This document shows, piece after piece, positions 15,890 to 24,194 of a stretch of 64,000 nucleotides of DNA. The position numbers and the translations under genes are program-made. Under the pieces are notes generated by a model. That model saw nothing but the letters and a program-made list of their open reading frames with translations. It searched no databases and was not told where the DNA came from. The DNA comes from Brevibacillus_H sp041920465 (lineage in GTDB: Bacteria; Bacillota; Bacilli; Brevibacillales; Brevibacillaceae): positions 62,001-126,000 of the forward strand of contig JBHGXW010000009.1 of assembly GCA_041920465.1 (NCBI GenBank), given 5' to 3'. How positions within the stretch are numbered: the first letter of the stretch is position 1; the number at the start of each line of letters is the position of its first letter.

Positions 15890-16831
15890 ATGTCCCATTC
15901 AAAGATTGAATCCTTGGTTCAAACCATCAACCGCGTCATTGTCGGAAAAGAAGAACAAGTGAAACTTCTTGTTACCGCTCTTTTGGCACGCGGACATGTG
16001 CTGTTGGAGGATTTGCCAGGTATGGGGAAAACCGTCCTCGCCAAAACGTTGGCCAAAGCAATCAGCGGAAGCTTCAACCGCCTGCAATTCACTTCTGATC
16101 TGCTGCCTTCCGACGTGGTAGGGCTTCACTTTTTCAACCCCAAGCAAGGCGAATTCGAATTGCGCAAGGGTCCCGTGTTTGCCGACGTGCTGTTGGCTGA
16201 CGAAATTAACCGGGCCACGCCGAGAACCCAATCCGGTTTGTTGGAATGTATGGAAGAACGGCAGGCCACCATCGAGGGAATCACTCTTCCTCTCTCCCCA
16301 ACTTTTTTCGTCATGGCCACCCAAAACCCGATAGAATCGGAAGGAACATACCCGCTGCCGGAAGCACAGTTGGATCGTTTCTTGTTCAAGCTCTCCCTCG
16401 GCTACGGCAACCGCGCCGACGCGAGAGAAATTCTCCGCCGCTTTCGCGTAGATACTGCCGTTGAACCGGTGGAACCGATTCTTACCGTAGAAGAGATTGC
16501 CCACATGCAAAAAGAAGTGCAAAACGTTCATGTCAGCGAAGCGGTGGAAGATTACATACTTGATTTGACCGAAGCTTCCCGCGGCCACAAATCGGTAGAA
16601 GTGGGAATCAGCCCGCGTGCCATGCTTGCGCTGGTTCGAGCCGCTCAAGCCTATGCGTATGTGCAAGGCCGGACGTTCGTCTTGCCGGATGACGTCAAAA
16701 AAGTGGTGCCTTCCCTGTTTACTCACCGGATTGTCCTGACGATGGAAGCGGAATTGCATGTCACCGAACAGGAAATCGTCCAAGACATCCTGCAAAATGT
16801 GGCAGCTCCGGTAGAAGAAGGCGTTCGCTAG
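15890..16831 (+). CDS. MoxR-family AAA+ ATPase
   Basis: A 313-residue MoxR ATPase. Walker A is in LEDLPGMGKTVLAKTLAKA (about residue 38), Walker B in VLLADEINRATPRTQS (about residue 103), and sensor 1 in FVMATQNPIESEGTYPLPEAQLDRF. MoxR proteins act as chaperones in maturation of partner complexes, usually with DUF58 proteins. The ATG has AAAAGGAGG upstream, and the gene abuts the DUF58 gene (TAG then ATG). No von Willebrand factor gene is present here, but a matching TgpA-type transglutaminase lies 18 kb away. Confidence 0.94.
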   Translation: MSHSKIESLVQTINRVIVGKEEQVKLLVTALLARGHVLLEDLPGMGKTVLAKTLAKAISGSFNRLQFTSDLLPSDVVGLHFFNPKQGEFELRKGPVFADVLLADEINRATPRTQSGLLECMEERQATIEGITLPLSPTFFVMATQNPIESEGTYPLPEAQLDRFLFKLSLGYGNRADAREILRRFRVDTAVEPVEPILTVEEIAHMQKEVQNVHVSEAVEDYILDLTEASRGHKSVEVGISPRAMLALVRAAQAYAYVQGRTFVLPDDVKKVVPSLFTHRIVLTMEAELHVTEQEIVQDILQNVAAPVEEGVR

Positions 16832-18016
16832 ATGAGTGTGAAGCAATCTTTGCAGTTGTTGGGAAGCATTTTTTTGTTTTTTGCTTTGGTTTCCGGAAGA
16901 GTATTTCTCTGGTTGTTCGGGGGATTTTTCTTCTTCCTGGCCGGACTTCATCGCTGGTGGATTCAGAATGCCAGCCGACTGGCCGAAATCTCCTTGCTGG
17001 CTGATGCAAGCCGGGTGATGCCGGGTACACCTGTACATGTACAAGTCGTCTTCCGCAACAAGTCCTGGTTTCCTCTGCCCCGGACGTGTATTCAGTTTAC
17101 GCTGCCTGAGCACGTAAAGGTGCAGGATGCCGATGAAGTGATCCAAGCAAACAAACGGAATGCGGTCAAAATATGGCTAAGCATTCCGAGACGAGCTCAA
17201 GTGGAACGCTCCATGACGATCATTCCTTCCAGGCGGGGAATGGTATGGCTGACGGAAGTGAAGGCGGAACTGATCAGTCCATTCGCCATCGACGTTTCTT
17301 CTATTGATATACCTTCTTCCTTCACACTGCTGGTGTATCCTGAGGTTATTCCCATTTCGCCTTTGACGTTGGGAACCACTCAACCGATCGGGGATCGCCT
17401 GTCGCAGCAAAGGCTGCTGACTGATCCTGCCTTTATGCGCGGTGTCCGTCCGTACGCCGCCGGTGACCGGTTAAAGCACATTGACTGGAAAACAAGCGCC
17501 AAGACGCTCTCCTTGCATACCAGGCAGTTCGAGTTTACCTCCCATGCCGAGTGGAGAATCATCGGCCATATTTTGCCAAGCTATGAAGCCCGTTCGCAAA
17601 GCTACAACGACGAGATCAACGAAAGGACGATTTCCCTCTTGGCATCGCTTGCCACGGAGTGCAGGCGCAGTCATATCGCCTACGAACTTTTTCTCAGCGT
17701 GAAGCTGCGCGGCCAGGAATTCTACCGTTTTCCTAAAGGAAGCGGCAAAGAGCACCACGTCCAGGTTATGTCCCATTTAGCCCGGCTGCATCATTACATA
17801 CCAACCAGCCCGCTGGCGGCCTTGCACCGTTTGGAGCAAGGCACTTCGAAGGAAACAATCTTGTTCGTAACACCCCGTCCTGACAATACGATCTTAGCGG
17901 CGCTTCACCGCCTGGCTCGGCGGGGACACGAAATGATTATTTTGGACTCTTCACAAGAAACGATTCACTATCAAGAAATACATGCGTTTGCGCGGAAAGG
18001 AGCGGTCAGCTCTTGA
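16832..18016 (+). CDS. DUF58 domain membrane protein
   Basis: A 394-residue protein with two adjacent N-terminal helices (residues 5-45), a beta-rich segment, and the DUF58 signature GVRPYAAGDRLKHIDWKTSAKT near residue 200. DUF58 proteins are standard partners of MoxR ATPases. It follows MoxR without a gap and overlaps the next gene by four bases (TTGA), which implies one transcript. Its biochemical role is not established. Confidence 0.9.
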   Translation: MSVKQSLQLLGSIFLFFALVSGRVFLWLFGGFFFFLAGLHRWWIQNASRLAEISLLADASRVMPGTPVHVQVVFRNKSWFPLPRTCIQFTLPEHVKVQDADEVIQANKRNAVKIWLSIPRRAQVERSMTIIPSRRGMVWLTEVKAELISPFAIDVSSIDIPSSFTLLVYPEVIPISPLTLGTTQPIGDRLSQQRLLTDPAFMRGVRPYAAGDRLKHIDWKTSAKTLSLHTRQFEFTSHAEWRIIGHILPSYEARSQSYNDEINERTISLLASLATECRRSHIAYELFLSVKLRGQEFYRFPKGSGKEHHVQVMSHLARLHHYIPTSPLAALHRLEQGTSKETILFVTPRPDNTILAALHRLARRGHEMIILDSSQETIHYQEIHAFARKGAVSS

Positions 18017-19314
18017 AAGCAAGAACAGTGGCGCTGCTCCGCTCCATGATGGTGTTGTCTCTGGAAGTGTATTTGCTGACGGGCGGGCTCCTGGTATGCG
18101 GCTTCATTCCGCTTACTGTTTTCTCTTTGACCGGATTCGCCTTGCAAGGCATCATCTTGACCAGCCTTGGCTGCTGGTTGTATCAAGGGGGCAGCGGCAG
18201 CTTCATCTATCACCTTCTGCTTTACCCGCTTGTTGCTCTTGTTCTTTTCTTCAGCTATCAATCGTTCGGTTTGATTGCGGCTCTCATTGTGACCGGACTT
18301 TACTATTGGCGGGTACAGTTCACCGTTTCCAACCATTCTACGAGTGACGATTATTCGAAACGCTTTACCGCCGTATTTATTCTCTACGCGGGAGCTCTTG
18401 TTTACTTTGCCATTATTCATCAGGACGTGCAGCCTCTCCTTTGGCTGATGACCATGTTTCTGGTTTGGTACCTGCTCATCAGGTGGGGAGAGTATATGAC
18501 AAGAGAACAGGCTGAAATCCCGGCATATTCTCCCGCTGCCATCAGACAGTTTTTGTTTCAAACCGCTTCTGCCCAAATTCTGTTGATCGCTGGTTATCTG
18601 CTCTCGGCTGGCACGATTTTACTTGTTTTGTCCGCTCTCTGGCAGTGGCTGAAACAACCGCTTGGCCAAGCGCTCTCCGTCATCACGGAACCGATTTTCG
18701 CCCTGATTGCGGAGTGGGTGAGCAAACTGTCTGCCCTTTTGGCAAAGAATAAAAAAGTCCAAGTAATCGCCGACTCCCAATTCGGGCCGCAGCAGCAAAA
18801 AGCTACAGATGAGCTTGTCCAACAAGGGACACCGCTTATTGAGCGATTGGAGCCGTATTTGATTGTCATTTCCCTCGTTGTCTTCGCTGTTTGGTTGGGC
18901 TATATCATGTGGAAACGCCGGCATCGGCAAACTGACCATGGACAAAAGCTGGCAGGCCAACCACACAGGCAAACGGTCTCTTCCCTGAAGCCGACCGGAG
19001 CATCGGGCCCGTCCTTCAAAGAACAGCTTCGTTCCCTGTATCAGCGCTTCCAATCACCCAAAGAGGATACGGTTCGCTACCAATACTTTCAGTTCTTGCG
19101 GCATATGGCGTCTCTTGGAATGGTGATTGACAAGAGTGAAACACCGTCGGAATTCCTTGAACGAATCCGAACTCTCTGGAATGATCCCGCCAAAACAGCC
19201 CTCGCCGGCCAAATCACGGGTTACTATGAACGCCATCGCTATGCAGAATCTGACTTATCGCAAGAGGAAATGAAACAGCTGGTTGACCATTTGGAGCAGC
19301 TGCGTCGAATGTAA
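18013..19314 (+). CDS. DUF4129 domain membrane protein
   Basis: A 433-residue membrane protein with about six N-terminal helices (residues 10-215), a soluble stretch, one further helix near residue 285 and a C-terminal DUF4129 domain (FKEQLRSLYQRFQ through TPSEFLERIRTLW). DUF4129 is often the tail of TgpA transglutaminases or a separate gene beside MoxR and DUF58. The start is TTG 18013 inside the DUF58 stop (TTGA) with AAAGGAG upstream. It completes a three-gene operon that ends in the terminator at 19349. Confidence 0.85.
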   Translation: MKARTVALLRSMMVLSLEVYLLTGGLLVCGFIPLTVFSLTGFALQGIILTSLGCWLYQGGSGSFIYHLLLYPLVALVLFFSYQSFGLIAALIVTGLYYWRVQFTVSNHSTSDDYSKRFTAVFILYAGALVYFAIIHQDVQPLLWLMTMFLVWYLLIRWGEYMTREQAEIPAYSPAAIRQFLFQTASAQILLIAGYLLSAGTILLVLSALWQWLKQPLGQALSVITEPIFALIAEWVSKLSALLAKNKKVQVIADSQFGPQQQKATDELVQQGTPLIERLEPYLIVISLVVFAVWLGYIMWKRRHRQTDHGQKLAGQPHRQTVSSLKPTGASGPSFKEQLRSLYQRFQSPKEDTVRYQYFQFLRHMASLGMVIDKSETPSEFLERIRTLWNDPAKTALAGQITGYYERHRYAESDLSQEEMKQLVDHLEQLRRM

Positions 19315-19348
19315 AAAAATGTATTCAAAACGGTGTCCGAATGATATA

Positions 19349-19396
19349 GAAAAATCCCCTTGCGCCAGGCTGGCAGCAACGGGATTTTCTGTTTTT
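19349..19396. terminator. Terminator after MoxR-DUF58-DUF4129 operon
   Basis: GAAAAATCCC at 19349-19358 pairs with GGGATTTTC at 19381-19389, with further pairing inside (TTGC/GCAA), followed by TGTTTTT. Its AT-rich flanks also allow use by the convergent citrate synthase transcript. Confidence 0.8.
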
Positions 19397-19398
19397 AC

Positions 19399-19441
19399 AG
19401 CTTGATTCAGTTTGATTTAAGCTTGATCTAAGCTTGATTCA
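19399..19441. repeat. Four tandem 11-bp repeats (AGCTTGATTTA type)
   Basis: The units read AGCTTGATTC, AGTTTGATTTA, AGCTTGATCTA and AGCTTGATTCA, running up to the stop codon of citrate synthase. They are degenerate copies of one 11-bp unit and look like slippage products in the 3' untranslated region. Confidence 0.8.
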
Positions 19442-19445
19442 GGCT

Positions 19446-20546
19446 TTATTCCGGCATTCTTCCGGTATAGATGGATTGCGGACGAATAATCCGGTTATTG
19501 CTCGCTTGCTCCAGTACGTGGGCACACCATCCGACTGCGCGGCTAACGGCAAAAGTAGGTGTGAACAACTGGTCAGGCAAGCCAATCGCGCGCATCACTG
19601 CTGCAGCGAAAAACTCTACATTGGTATTCAGCTTGCGTCCCGGTTTATACTCTTTCAGCAGGCGGAGAGCTACCTCTTCAACATGGGTGGCCAAATCAAA
19701 CCAAGGGTCTTCCTTGGACAACCCGGAAGCTACTACCCGCAAGGCTGTTGCGCGGGGATCGGTTGTTTTGTAGACACGGTGACCAAATCCCATCAGGCGC
19801 TCCCCTTTTTCCAGCGCATTCCGCAGCCACGGTTCCGCATTTTCTTTGCTGCCGATCGCTTCAATCATCTGCGTCACTTCAGAGGGCGCACCGCCGTGCA
19901 GCGGACCTTTTAAGGCGCCGATTGCTGCTGTAAGACTGGAGTACAAGTCAGACTGAGTAGAAGCGACGACGCGGGCTGCGAAAGTGGAAGCGTTCATTCC
20001 ATGCTCCTGAGTTAAAATCAGATACGCATCGAGAGCACGGACATGGGCGTGGGATGGCTCAATTCCTGTCAGCATATACAAATAGTTGGCCGTATGATCG
20101 AGATCATCACGAGGAGTCAGCGGTTCACGACCATTCAGGCGAGATTGGCGATACGCGACAATAGTCGGTATTTTGGCGGTTACGGCGATGGCTTGATCCA
20201 GGGTCGGCGGCCACTGCGCCTCGATTTTTCCCAAGAGAGAGACTCCGGTACGAAGAACGCTCATCATGTCGACATCTTGCGGAATGGTATCAAGCGCTGC
20301 TTTTACATAATCAGGCAACGAGCGATTCTGGCTCAATTGACGTTTGAATGATGCCAGCTCTTGTTCAGTCGGCAGGTTACCGTACCACAGCAGGTAGGCT
20401 ACCTCTTCAAACGTATGAGAAATTGCCAGATCACGAGCCCAATAGTTTCGATAAACGAGATGGCCGTTCTGCCCGTCAACCAGGCTGAGCGATGTTTCTG
20501 CCACTACAATCCCTTCCAGGCCAATTGCAACCGTTTGTTCTTTCAT
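19446..20546 (-). CDS. Citrate synthase / 2-methylcitrate synthase family
   Basis: A 366-residue type-I-small citrate synthase, condensing acetyl-CoA (or propionyl-CoA) with oxaloacetate. Catalytic histidines are visible in LTQEHGMNAST, GPLHGGAPSEV and MGFGHRVYK, and the aspartate region in KLNTNVEFFAAAVMRAIGLP. Start ATG 20546 has AAAGGGAG upstream; the track-style longer start lacks one. A dyad at 20672-20685 lies in the promoter region, directly downstream of a LysR gene, which recalls the CitR/CcpC control of citrate synthase and aconitase in Bacillus. The citrate and methylcitrate activities cannot be separated by sequence alone. Confidence 0.94.
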   Translation of the reverse strand: MKEQTVAIGLEGIVVAETSLSLVDGQNGHLVYRNYWARDLAISHTFEEVAYLLWYGNLPTEQELASFKRQLSQNRSLPDYVKAALDTIPQDVDMMSVLRTGVSLLGKIEAQWPPTLDQAIAVTAKIPTIVAYRQSRLNGREPLTPRDDLDHTANYLYMLTGIEPSHAHVRALDAYLILTQEHGMNASTFAARVVASTQSDLYSSLTAAIGALKGPLHGGAPSEVTQMIEAIGSKENAEPWLRNALEKGERLMGFGHRVYKTTDPRATALRVVASGLSKEDPWFDLATHVEEVALRLLKEYKPGRKLNTNVEFFAAAVMRAIGLPDQLFTPTFAVSRAVGWCAHVLEQASNNRIIRPQSIYTGRMPE

Positions 20547-20671
20547 CTTTATCCACTCCCTTTTTCGGTTCACAACCTCCGAGCTTTTCTCGTTAAAAAA
20601 AGTAAAAATTTAGAATAGTTTTCTTTGTTAACCTTAGTATAGCAACCGACAATTAAAAGGAGAAATAGAAT

Positions 20672-20685
20672 AATAACGGGTTATT
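20672..20685. promoter_or_regulatory. LysR-type dyad upstream of citrate synthase
   Basis: AATAACGGGTTATT is an AATAAC-GG-GTTATT dyad 126 bp upstream of the citrate synthase start, between it and the LysR gene. LysR regulators bind such T-N11-A type dyads; the adjoining LysR protein is the obvious candidate. Confidence 0.5.
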
Positions 20686-20700
20686 AATTGCAAAACGTAA

Positions 20701-21642
20701 TTAATGACGTTGTTCTTCCCCCAAAGAAACCTTGGGCGTAGCCAAGGGGAGCGGCGGATAAAGTTCTGCTAAGATCTCTTTCATCCATCTGGCCGGCTGT
20801 GAAGGTGCGAATTTGGGCAGGACAAGATACGATGCCGCAATGGGCAATGACAATCCGGGTGTTTCAATCTGGATAAAACGATTCTCAAACAATTCCCGAG
20901 TAACCGCAGAAAGGGGCAAAAAAGATACTCCGAGCCCCTCTTCGATCAGGTGTTTGGTGATGTCTACCTCGGTAACCACCATGGTTCGAATCGATAGTCC
21001 GCGCTGTCTGAGCGAAAGCAATAATTCGTCCCAATAGCCGGGATGGTTATGCGTGAGCAGCCGCTTCGACTGCAGTTCTTCTTCCCAGTCAGGCAGCGGC
21101 CCTTCCATATCGCCGCCATTCAGCGGAACCGTCAGCACGACCGGATCTTCGGCGATCAAATAAGTAGTCAATTGGAACTCCCCCGGTATCATGCGCGATA
21201 ATCCGATGTCCGCTTTTCCGCTCTGCACCATCGATCCAATATCTTCTGATTCGGCGATGCGTATCGAAACATCCACTTCCGGATATTTTTTGGTAAACCT
21301 TCTGATCAAATGAGGCAGAGAGGTTCTGGCGATAATCGGTGACACGGCAAGCTGTAAAATGTCATGATACCCCTGGCGCCAGGCCAGCAAATCCTCCATT
21401 CCCTTCTGCCACTCTGCCATCAGCGCTTTGGCATGTGGCAAATATCGCTTCCCCGCAGGAGTCAGTTTCACCCGTTTGCCTACCCTTACAAACAGCTCAA
21501 TTCCCAACTCTTTTTCCAGTGTGCGAATATGCTGCGTTACGGTAGGCTGGGCAATGAACAAGATTTCGGCAGTCTGATGAAAATTCTCCGTGGTTGCAGC
21601 CACCACGAATGTTTGCAGCACTTTCAGATCGATTGTCTCCAC
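20701..21642 (-). CDS. LysR-family transcriptional regulator
   Basis: A LysR regulator of about 313 residues. The winged helix covers LKVLQTFVVAATTENFHQTAEIL and AQPTVTQHIRTLEKELG, followed by the usual LTPAGKRYLPHAKALM linker and a periplasmic-binding-protein-like ligand domain. The open frame extends to 21837 but those residues come from a clpP relic and intergenic sequence. I use GTG 21642, which gives the standard LysR N-terminus (METIDLKVLQTF); an ATG at 21705 is the alternative. It precedes citrate synthase on the same strand, so control of that gene is likely but inferred. Confidence 0.85.
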   Translation of the reverse strand: METIDLKVLQTFVVAATTENFHQTAEILFIAQPTVTQHIRTLEKELGIELFVRVGKRVKLTPAGKRYLPHAKALMAEWQKGMEDLLAWRQGYHDILQLAVSPIIARTSLPHLIRRFTKKYPEVDVSIRIAESEDIGSMVQSGKADIGLSRMIPGEFQLTTYLIAEDPVVLTVPLNGGDMEGPLPDWEEELQSKRLLTHNHPGYWDELLLSLRQRGLSIRTMVVTEVDITKHLIEEGLGVSFLPLSAVTRELFENRFIQIETPGLSLPIAASYLVLPKFAPSQPARWMKEILAELYPPLPLATPKVSLGEEQRH

Positions 21643-21743
21643 CCCCTCCGTTATCGCCAATTTCGAAAGCGAAGAAGGCCCCCCGAAGGTGGAGAGCCCA
21701 TCCATTTTTATACAGTTTACCTTACCTGAGCCTCTTGAGACAA

Positions 21744-21833
21744 TTACAATTTCTTGATTACCGTGTCGATCAATCCGTATTCTTTGGCCTTCGCCGCTGA
21801 CATGAAGCAATCCCGGTCTGATCCCGGCTTGAA
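21744..21833 (-). pseudogene. Relic of a clpP protease gene (C-terminal fragment)
   Basis: One minus-strand frame, open only between TGA 21834-21836 and TAA 21744-21746, reads KPGSDRDCFMSAAKAKEYG and then LIDTVIKKL. This matches the C-terminal segment of ClpP (DRDxFMSAxEAKxYGLID). The rest of clpP is absent. It is sandwiched between the rhodanese stop and the LysR gene and overlaps a spurious N-terminal extension of the latter. Confidence 0.8.
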
Positions 21834-21847
21834 TCACGCGCCCTTTC

Positions 21848-22156
21848 TTACTCTACTTCCCCTTCCCACGCCAGCATGCCGCCCATCATATTTTTCACAT
21901 GACGGAAGCCGACATTCTGCAAAAACTCACACGCAGCTGTACTCCGCCCGCCGCTTCGGCAGACGATAATCAGTTCCTGCGCTGGATCAAGCTCCATGTA
22001 ACGGCTGGGAATCTCGCCGAGAGAGATATGTTTCGCACCCGGGATTTTTCCCATTCTTACTTCTTCCGGCTCCCGGACATCAAGAATCGTTAACTTCTCT
22101 CCTTGCTTCAACCGGTGCAACACGTCAATCGGCAAAATGTTGATAACGTTCGCCAT
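21848..22156 (-). CDS. Rhodanese-like sulfurtransferase
   Basis: Single rhodanese domain, 102 residues. Active-site loop CRSGGRS with cysteine near residue 62; also LTILDVREPEEVRMGKIPGAKHISLGEIP and the terminal MMGGMLAWEGE. Start ATG 22156 has TAGGAGGAG upstream. It follows the thioredoxin-like gene by 87 bp on the same strand, and the pair lies downstream of a CsoR/CstR-type operator at 22661, so sulfane-sulfur or persulfide handling is likely. Confidence 0.92.
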   Translation of the reverse strand: MANVINILPIDVLHRLKQGEKLTILDVREPEEVRMGKIPGAKHISLGEIPSRYMELDPAQELIIVCRSGGRSTAACEFLQNVGFRHVKNMMGGMLAWEGEVE

Positions 22157-22243
22157 TTTTTCTCCTCCTATTTTGATTGTTGAAAAGGGCCCGGCCACCC
22201 CATGACTCCAGTCCGCAAATGGCTGATGTGTGCAAATCCTTTC

Positions 22244-22561
22244 TTAGAGCTCGGCACGAATCATGTAGACTAGGTGTTCTTTCGGCTTCCATCCCCCAAT
22301 GGTACTTACAATCTGCCCATCCCTGAAAAGAATCATGGTCGGAATGCTTTTGATCCCAAAGTGCTTGGTTGATAAAGGATTGAGATCAACGTCAAGTTTG
22401 GCAATCAGTGCCTGGCCGGCAAGTTCATAACTGACTTCTTCCAGCACCGAGCCAAGCCTTCTGCAAGCACTGCACCATGGAGCCCAGAAATCGACCAAAA
22501 CGACACCGGGACTACTGATTACCGCTCCTATGTTTCCGTCGTTCACCTGAATCACACTCAT
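22244..22561 (-). CDS. Thioredoxin-like protein with CSAC active site
   Basis: A 105-residue thioredoxin fold. The redox motif is WAPWCSACRRLG (CSAC instead of the usual CGPC) near residue 28; the cis-proline is in IKSIPTMILF. The changed dipeptide alters redox potential and suggests a dedicated partner rather than general thioredoxin. Start ATG 22561 follows GGGAGGGG. It is first of the two-gene thioredoxin-rhodanese unit. Confidence 0.9.
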   Translation of the reverse strand: MSVIQVNDGNIGAVISSPGVVLVDFWAPWCSACRRLGSVLEEVSYELAGQALIAKLDVDLNPLSTKHFGIKSIPTMILFRDGQIVSTIGGWKPKEHLVYMIRAEL

Positions 22562-22660
22562 CTTAACCCCTCCCGATTTCTGCCTCATGTTATTAAGATA
22601 TCGGGAATAAACCATTTAGCTACAAGGTCCGCAGCTCAGTAAATAAAAGAATAAGCATTC

Positions 22661-22676
22661 ATACCATACGGGGTAT
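22661..22676. promoter_or_regulatory. CsoR/CstR-family-like operator
   Basis: ATACCATACGGGGTAT closely resembles the operators of CsoR-family repressors (B. subtilis CsoR site ATACCCTACGGGGTAT). It lies 100 bp upstream of the thioredoxin-like gene. A related G-tract, ATAGGGGCTAGGGTAT on the minus strand, follows at 22712-22727. CsoR-family members CstR control rhodanese and persulfide genes through such sites. Confidence 0.65.
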
Positions 22677-22814
22677 ATAGAAGAGCGAATAAATAGGGCA
22701 TTCAAGTTAAAATACCCTAGCCCCTATCTAATTTGATTGTCATACAGTTTGTTTCTTTTGTCAATCCATCTTCTTCGTAAAAATTGAGTATGTCATGCCG
22801 CTGTATCGCACCTG

Positions 22815-23438
22815 TCACATGGCCAGTACGATGTTGTGGTACATCTCCTTAACATCTTCTTTTACCGAAATGTTGGTCAACTGCATCCATTGCAGGAACT
22901 GATCCGTTAAACGCGGATCGAACTGGCTGCCTCTTCCGCGTTCAATTTCCCCAAATGCTTCCTCCCAGGAAAGCGAGCTGCGATAAGGGCGGATGCCGGT
23001 CATCGCTTCAAGGGAATCGGCAAGAGCCAAAATGCGGGCGTAAACATGGGTTTGCTCACCCTTTAATCGGTCAGGGTAACCTCGTCCGTCCCACCGTTCG
23101 TGGTGATGCTTGGCCATAATAACTTCATCGGCCAATATATACTTCTCAAGAATCAGTTCTCCGTAAATCGGGTGCTTTTGCATAATGGAATATTCATGAT
23201 CGGTCAGCCTGTCTTTTTTATTCAAAATCGCTTCATCAATCCGCAGCTTGCCAATATCGTGCAGCAAGCTGCCGACATGAATGCTTTTTAGCTGCTGATC
23301 CGAATATCCCAGATACTCTGCGAAGGATACGGCAATTTCGCTTACACGGTAAGAATGAATAAACGTAATCCGGTCTTTTAGTAACAGTTTGCGCATCAAC
23401 AAACACAATTCCATATTTTTTACGGCTGACTCTTTCAT
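22815..23438 (-). CDS. HD-GYP domain protein, probable cyclic-di-GMP phosphodiesterase
   Basis: A 207-residue stand-alone HD-GYP protein. The metal site is intact: GSLLHDIGKLRID near residue 60, KHHHERWDGRGYPDRLKGEQ near residue 113, and ALADSLEAMTGIRPYR. It lacks a receiver or sensor domain, so regulation is through expression or a partner. Start ATG 23438 behind GGAGG. The intact motifs contrast with the degenerate homologue at 9908-10621. No linked operon is evident. Confidence 0.9.
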   Translation of the reverse strand: MKESAVKNMELCLLMRKLLLKDRITFIHSYRVSEIAVSFAEYLGYSDQQLKSIHVGSLLHDIGKLRIDEAILNKKDRLTDHEYSIMQKHPIYGELILEKYILADEVIMAKHHHERWDGRGYPDRLKGEQTHVYARILALADSLEAMTGIRPYRSSLSWEEAFGEIERGRGSQFDPRLTDQFLQWMQLTNISVKEDVKEMYHNIVLAM

Positions 23439-23479
23439 GCCCAACCTCCACTATGGAAAACTGCTTCATGCAAAGGATG

Positions 23480-23998
23480 TTATTTGCTCAATTCATTCAG
23501 GAATTGTTCAATCGAAGCAGGGTTTATCATGCCGATCACTTTTTGGCGGACAATCCCTTCTTTGTCAATCAAATACGTGGTGGGAATGGAAACAATTTCA
23601 TATTTTTGGGCTACTTCACCAGTTTCATCCATCAATATCGAAAACGGCAGTTTAAACTCTTTCACAAAAGCAGCTGCTTCTGCAGGCTGATCGTTTATTG
23701 TCAAATTGACCGCATAAAAATCGACGCGATCCTTGTATTTCTCGTACAACTTACGTAAATCGGGCGCTTCCTGTCTGCACGGACCGCACCATGATGCCCA
23801 GAAGTTAAGCAGCAGAGGCTTTTCGCGCTTTCCTTCAACCTTGTATGTAAACTGATCCATTCCTTTCACCGAGAAGTGCGGGGCCGTAAAACCGACTTTC
23901 GGAAGTTGATCGGGAGGGCCGGACTTCGTCTGCAAATTATTGTAGATCGCAATTCCGGCAAGAACCAGAATGATAACCAGCGTAATAAAACGTTTCAC
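23480..23998 (-). CDS. ResA/TlpA-like membrane thiol-disulfide oxidoreductase
   Basis: A 172-residue extracytoplasmic thioredoxin-fold protein with one N-terminal helix (residues 4-21). Active site WASWCGPCRQEAP near residue 73; cis-proline in VSIPTTYLI. The insertion and order match AhpC/TSA-type ResA, which reduces the haem-binding cysteines of apocytochrome c. I choose GTG 23998, preceded by GAGTGAGG; the frame is open to 24031. No cytochrome c maturation genes are adjacent, so the exact client is open. Confidence 0.88.
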   Translation of the reverse strand: MKRFITLVIILVLAGIAIYNNLQTKSGPPDQLPKVGFTAPHFSVKGMDQFTYKVEGKREKPLLLNFWASWCGPCRQEAPDLRKLYEKYKDRVDFYAVNLTINDQPAEAAAFVKEFKLPFSILMDETGEVAQKYEIVSIPTTYLIDKEGIVRQKVIGMINPASIEQFLNELSK

Positions 23999-24194
23999 CT
24001 GCTTCAACCTCACTCTCATCAGCAGCATCAAAAAGTAATGTGTGCAGGTTTATCATAACATGGCCGCTTAGCTTTCCCATAGATTTGATTAGAACCAATC
24101 CGGCTTTTGAACTTGTTATAGACAGTTGAAACAGTGAAGGCTATCCTTTCCCGCTATCGGATCTGTGATCGAATCGTTACGGAAGGCTTATGCA

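Noticed and set aside
21643..21837. N-terminal extension of the LysR regulator
   Set aside because: Residues before VETIDLKVLQTF have no similarity to LysR proteins and overlap the clpP relic in another frame.
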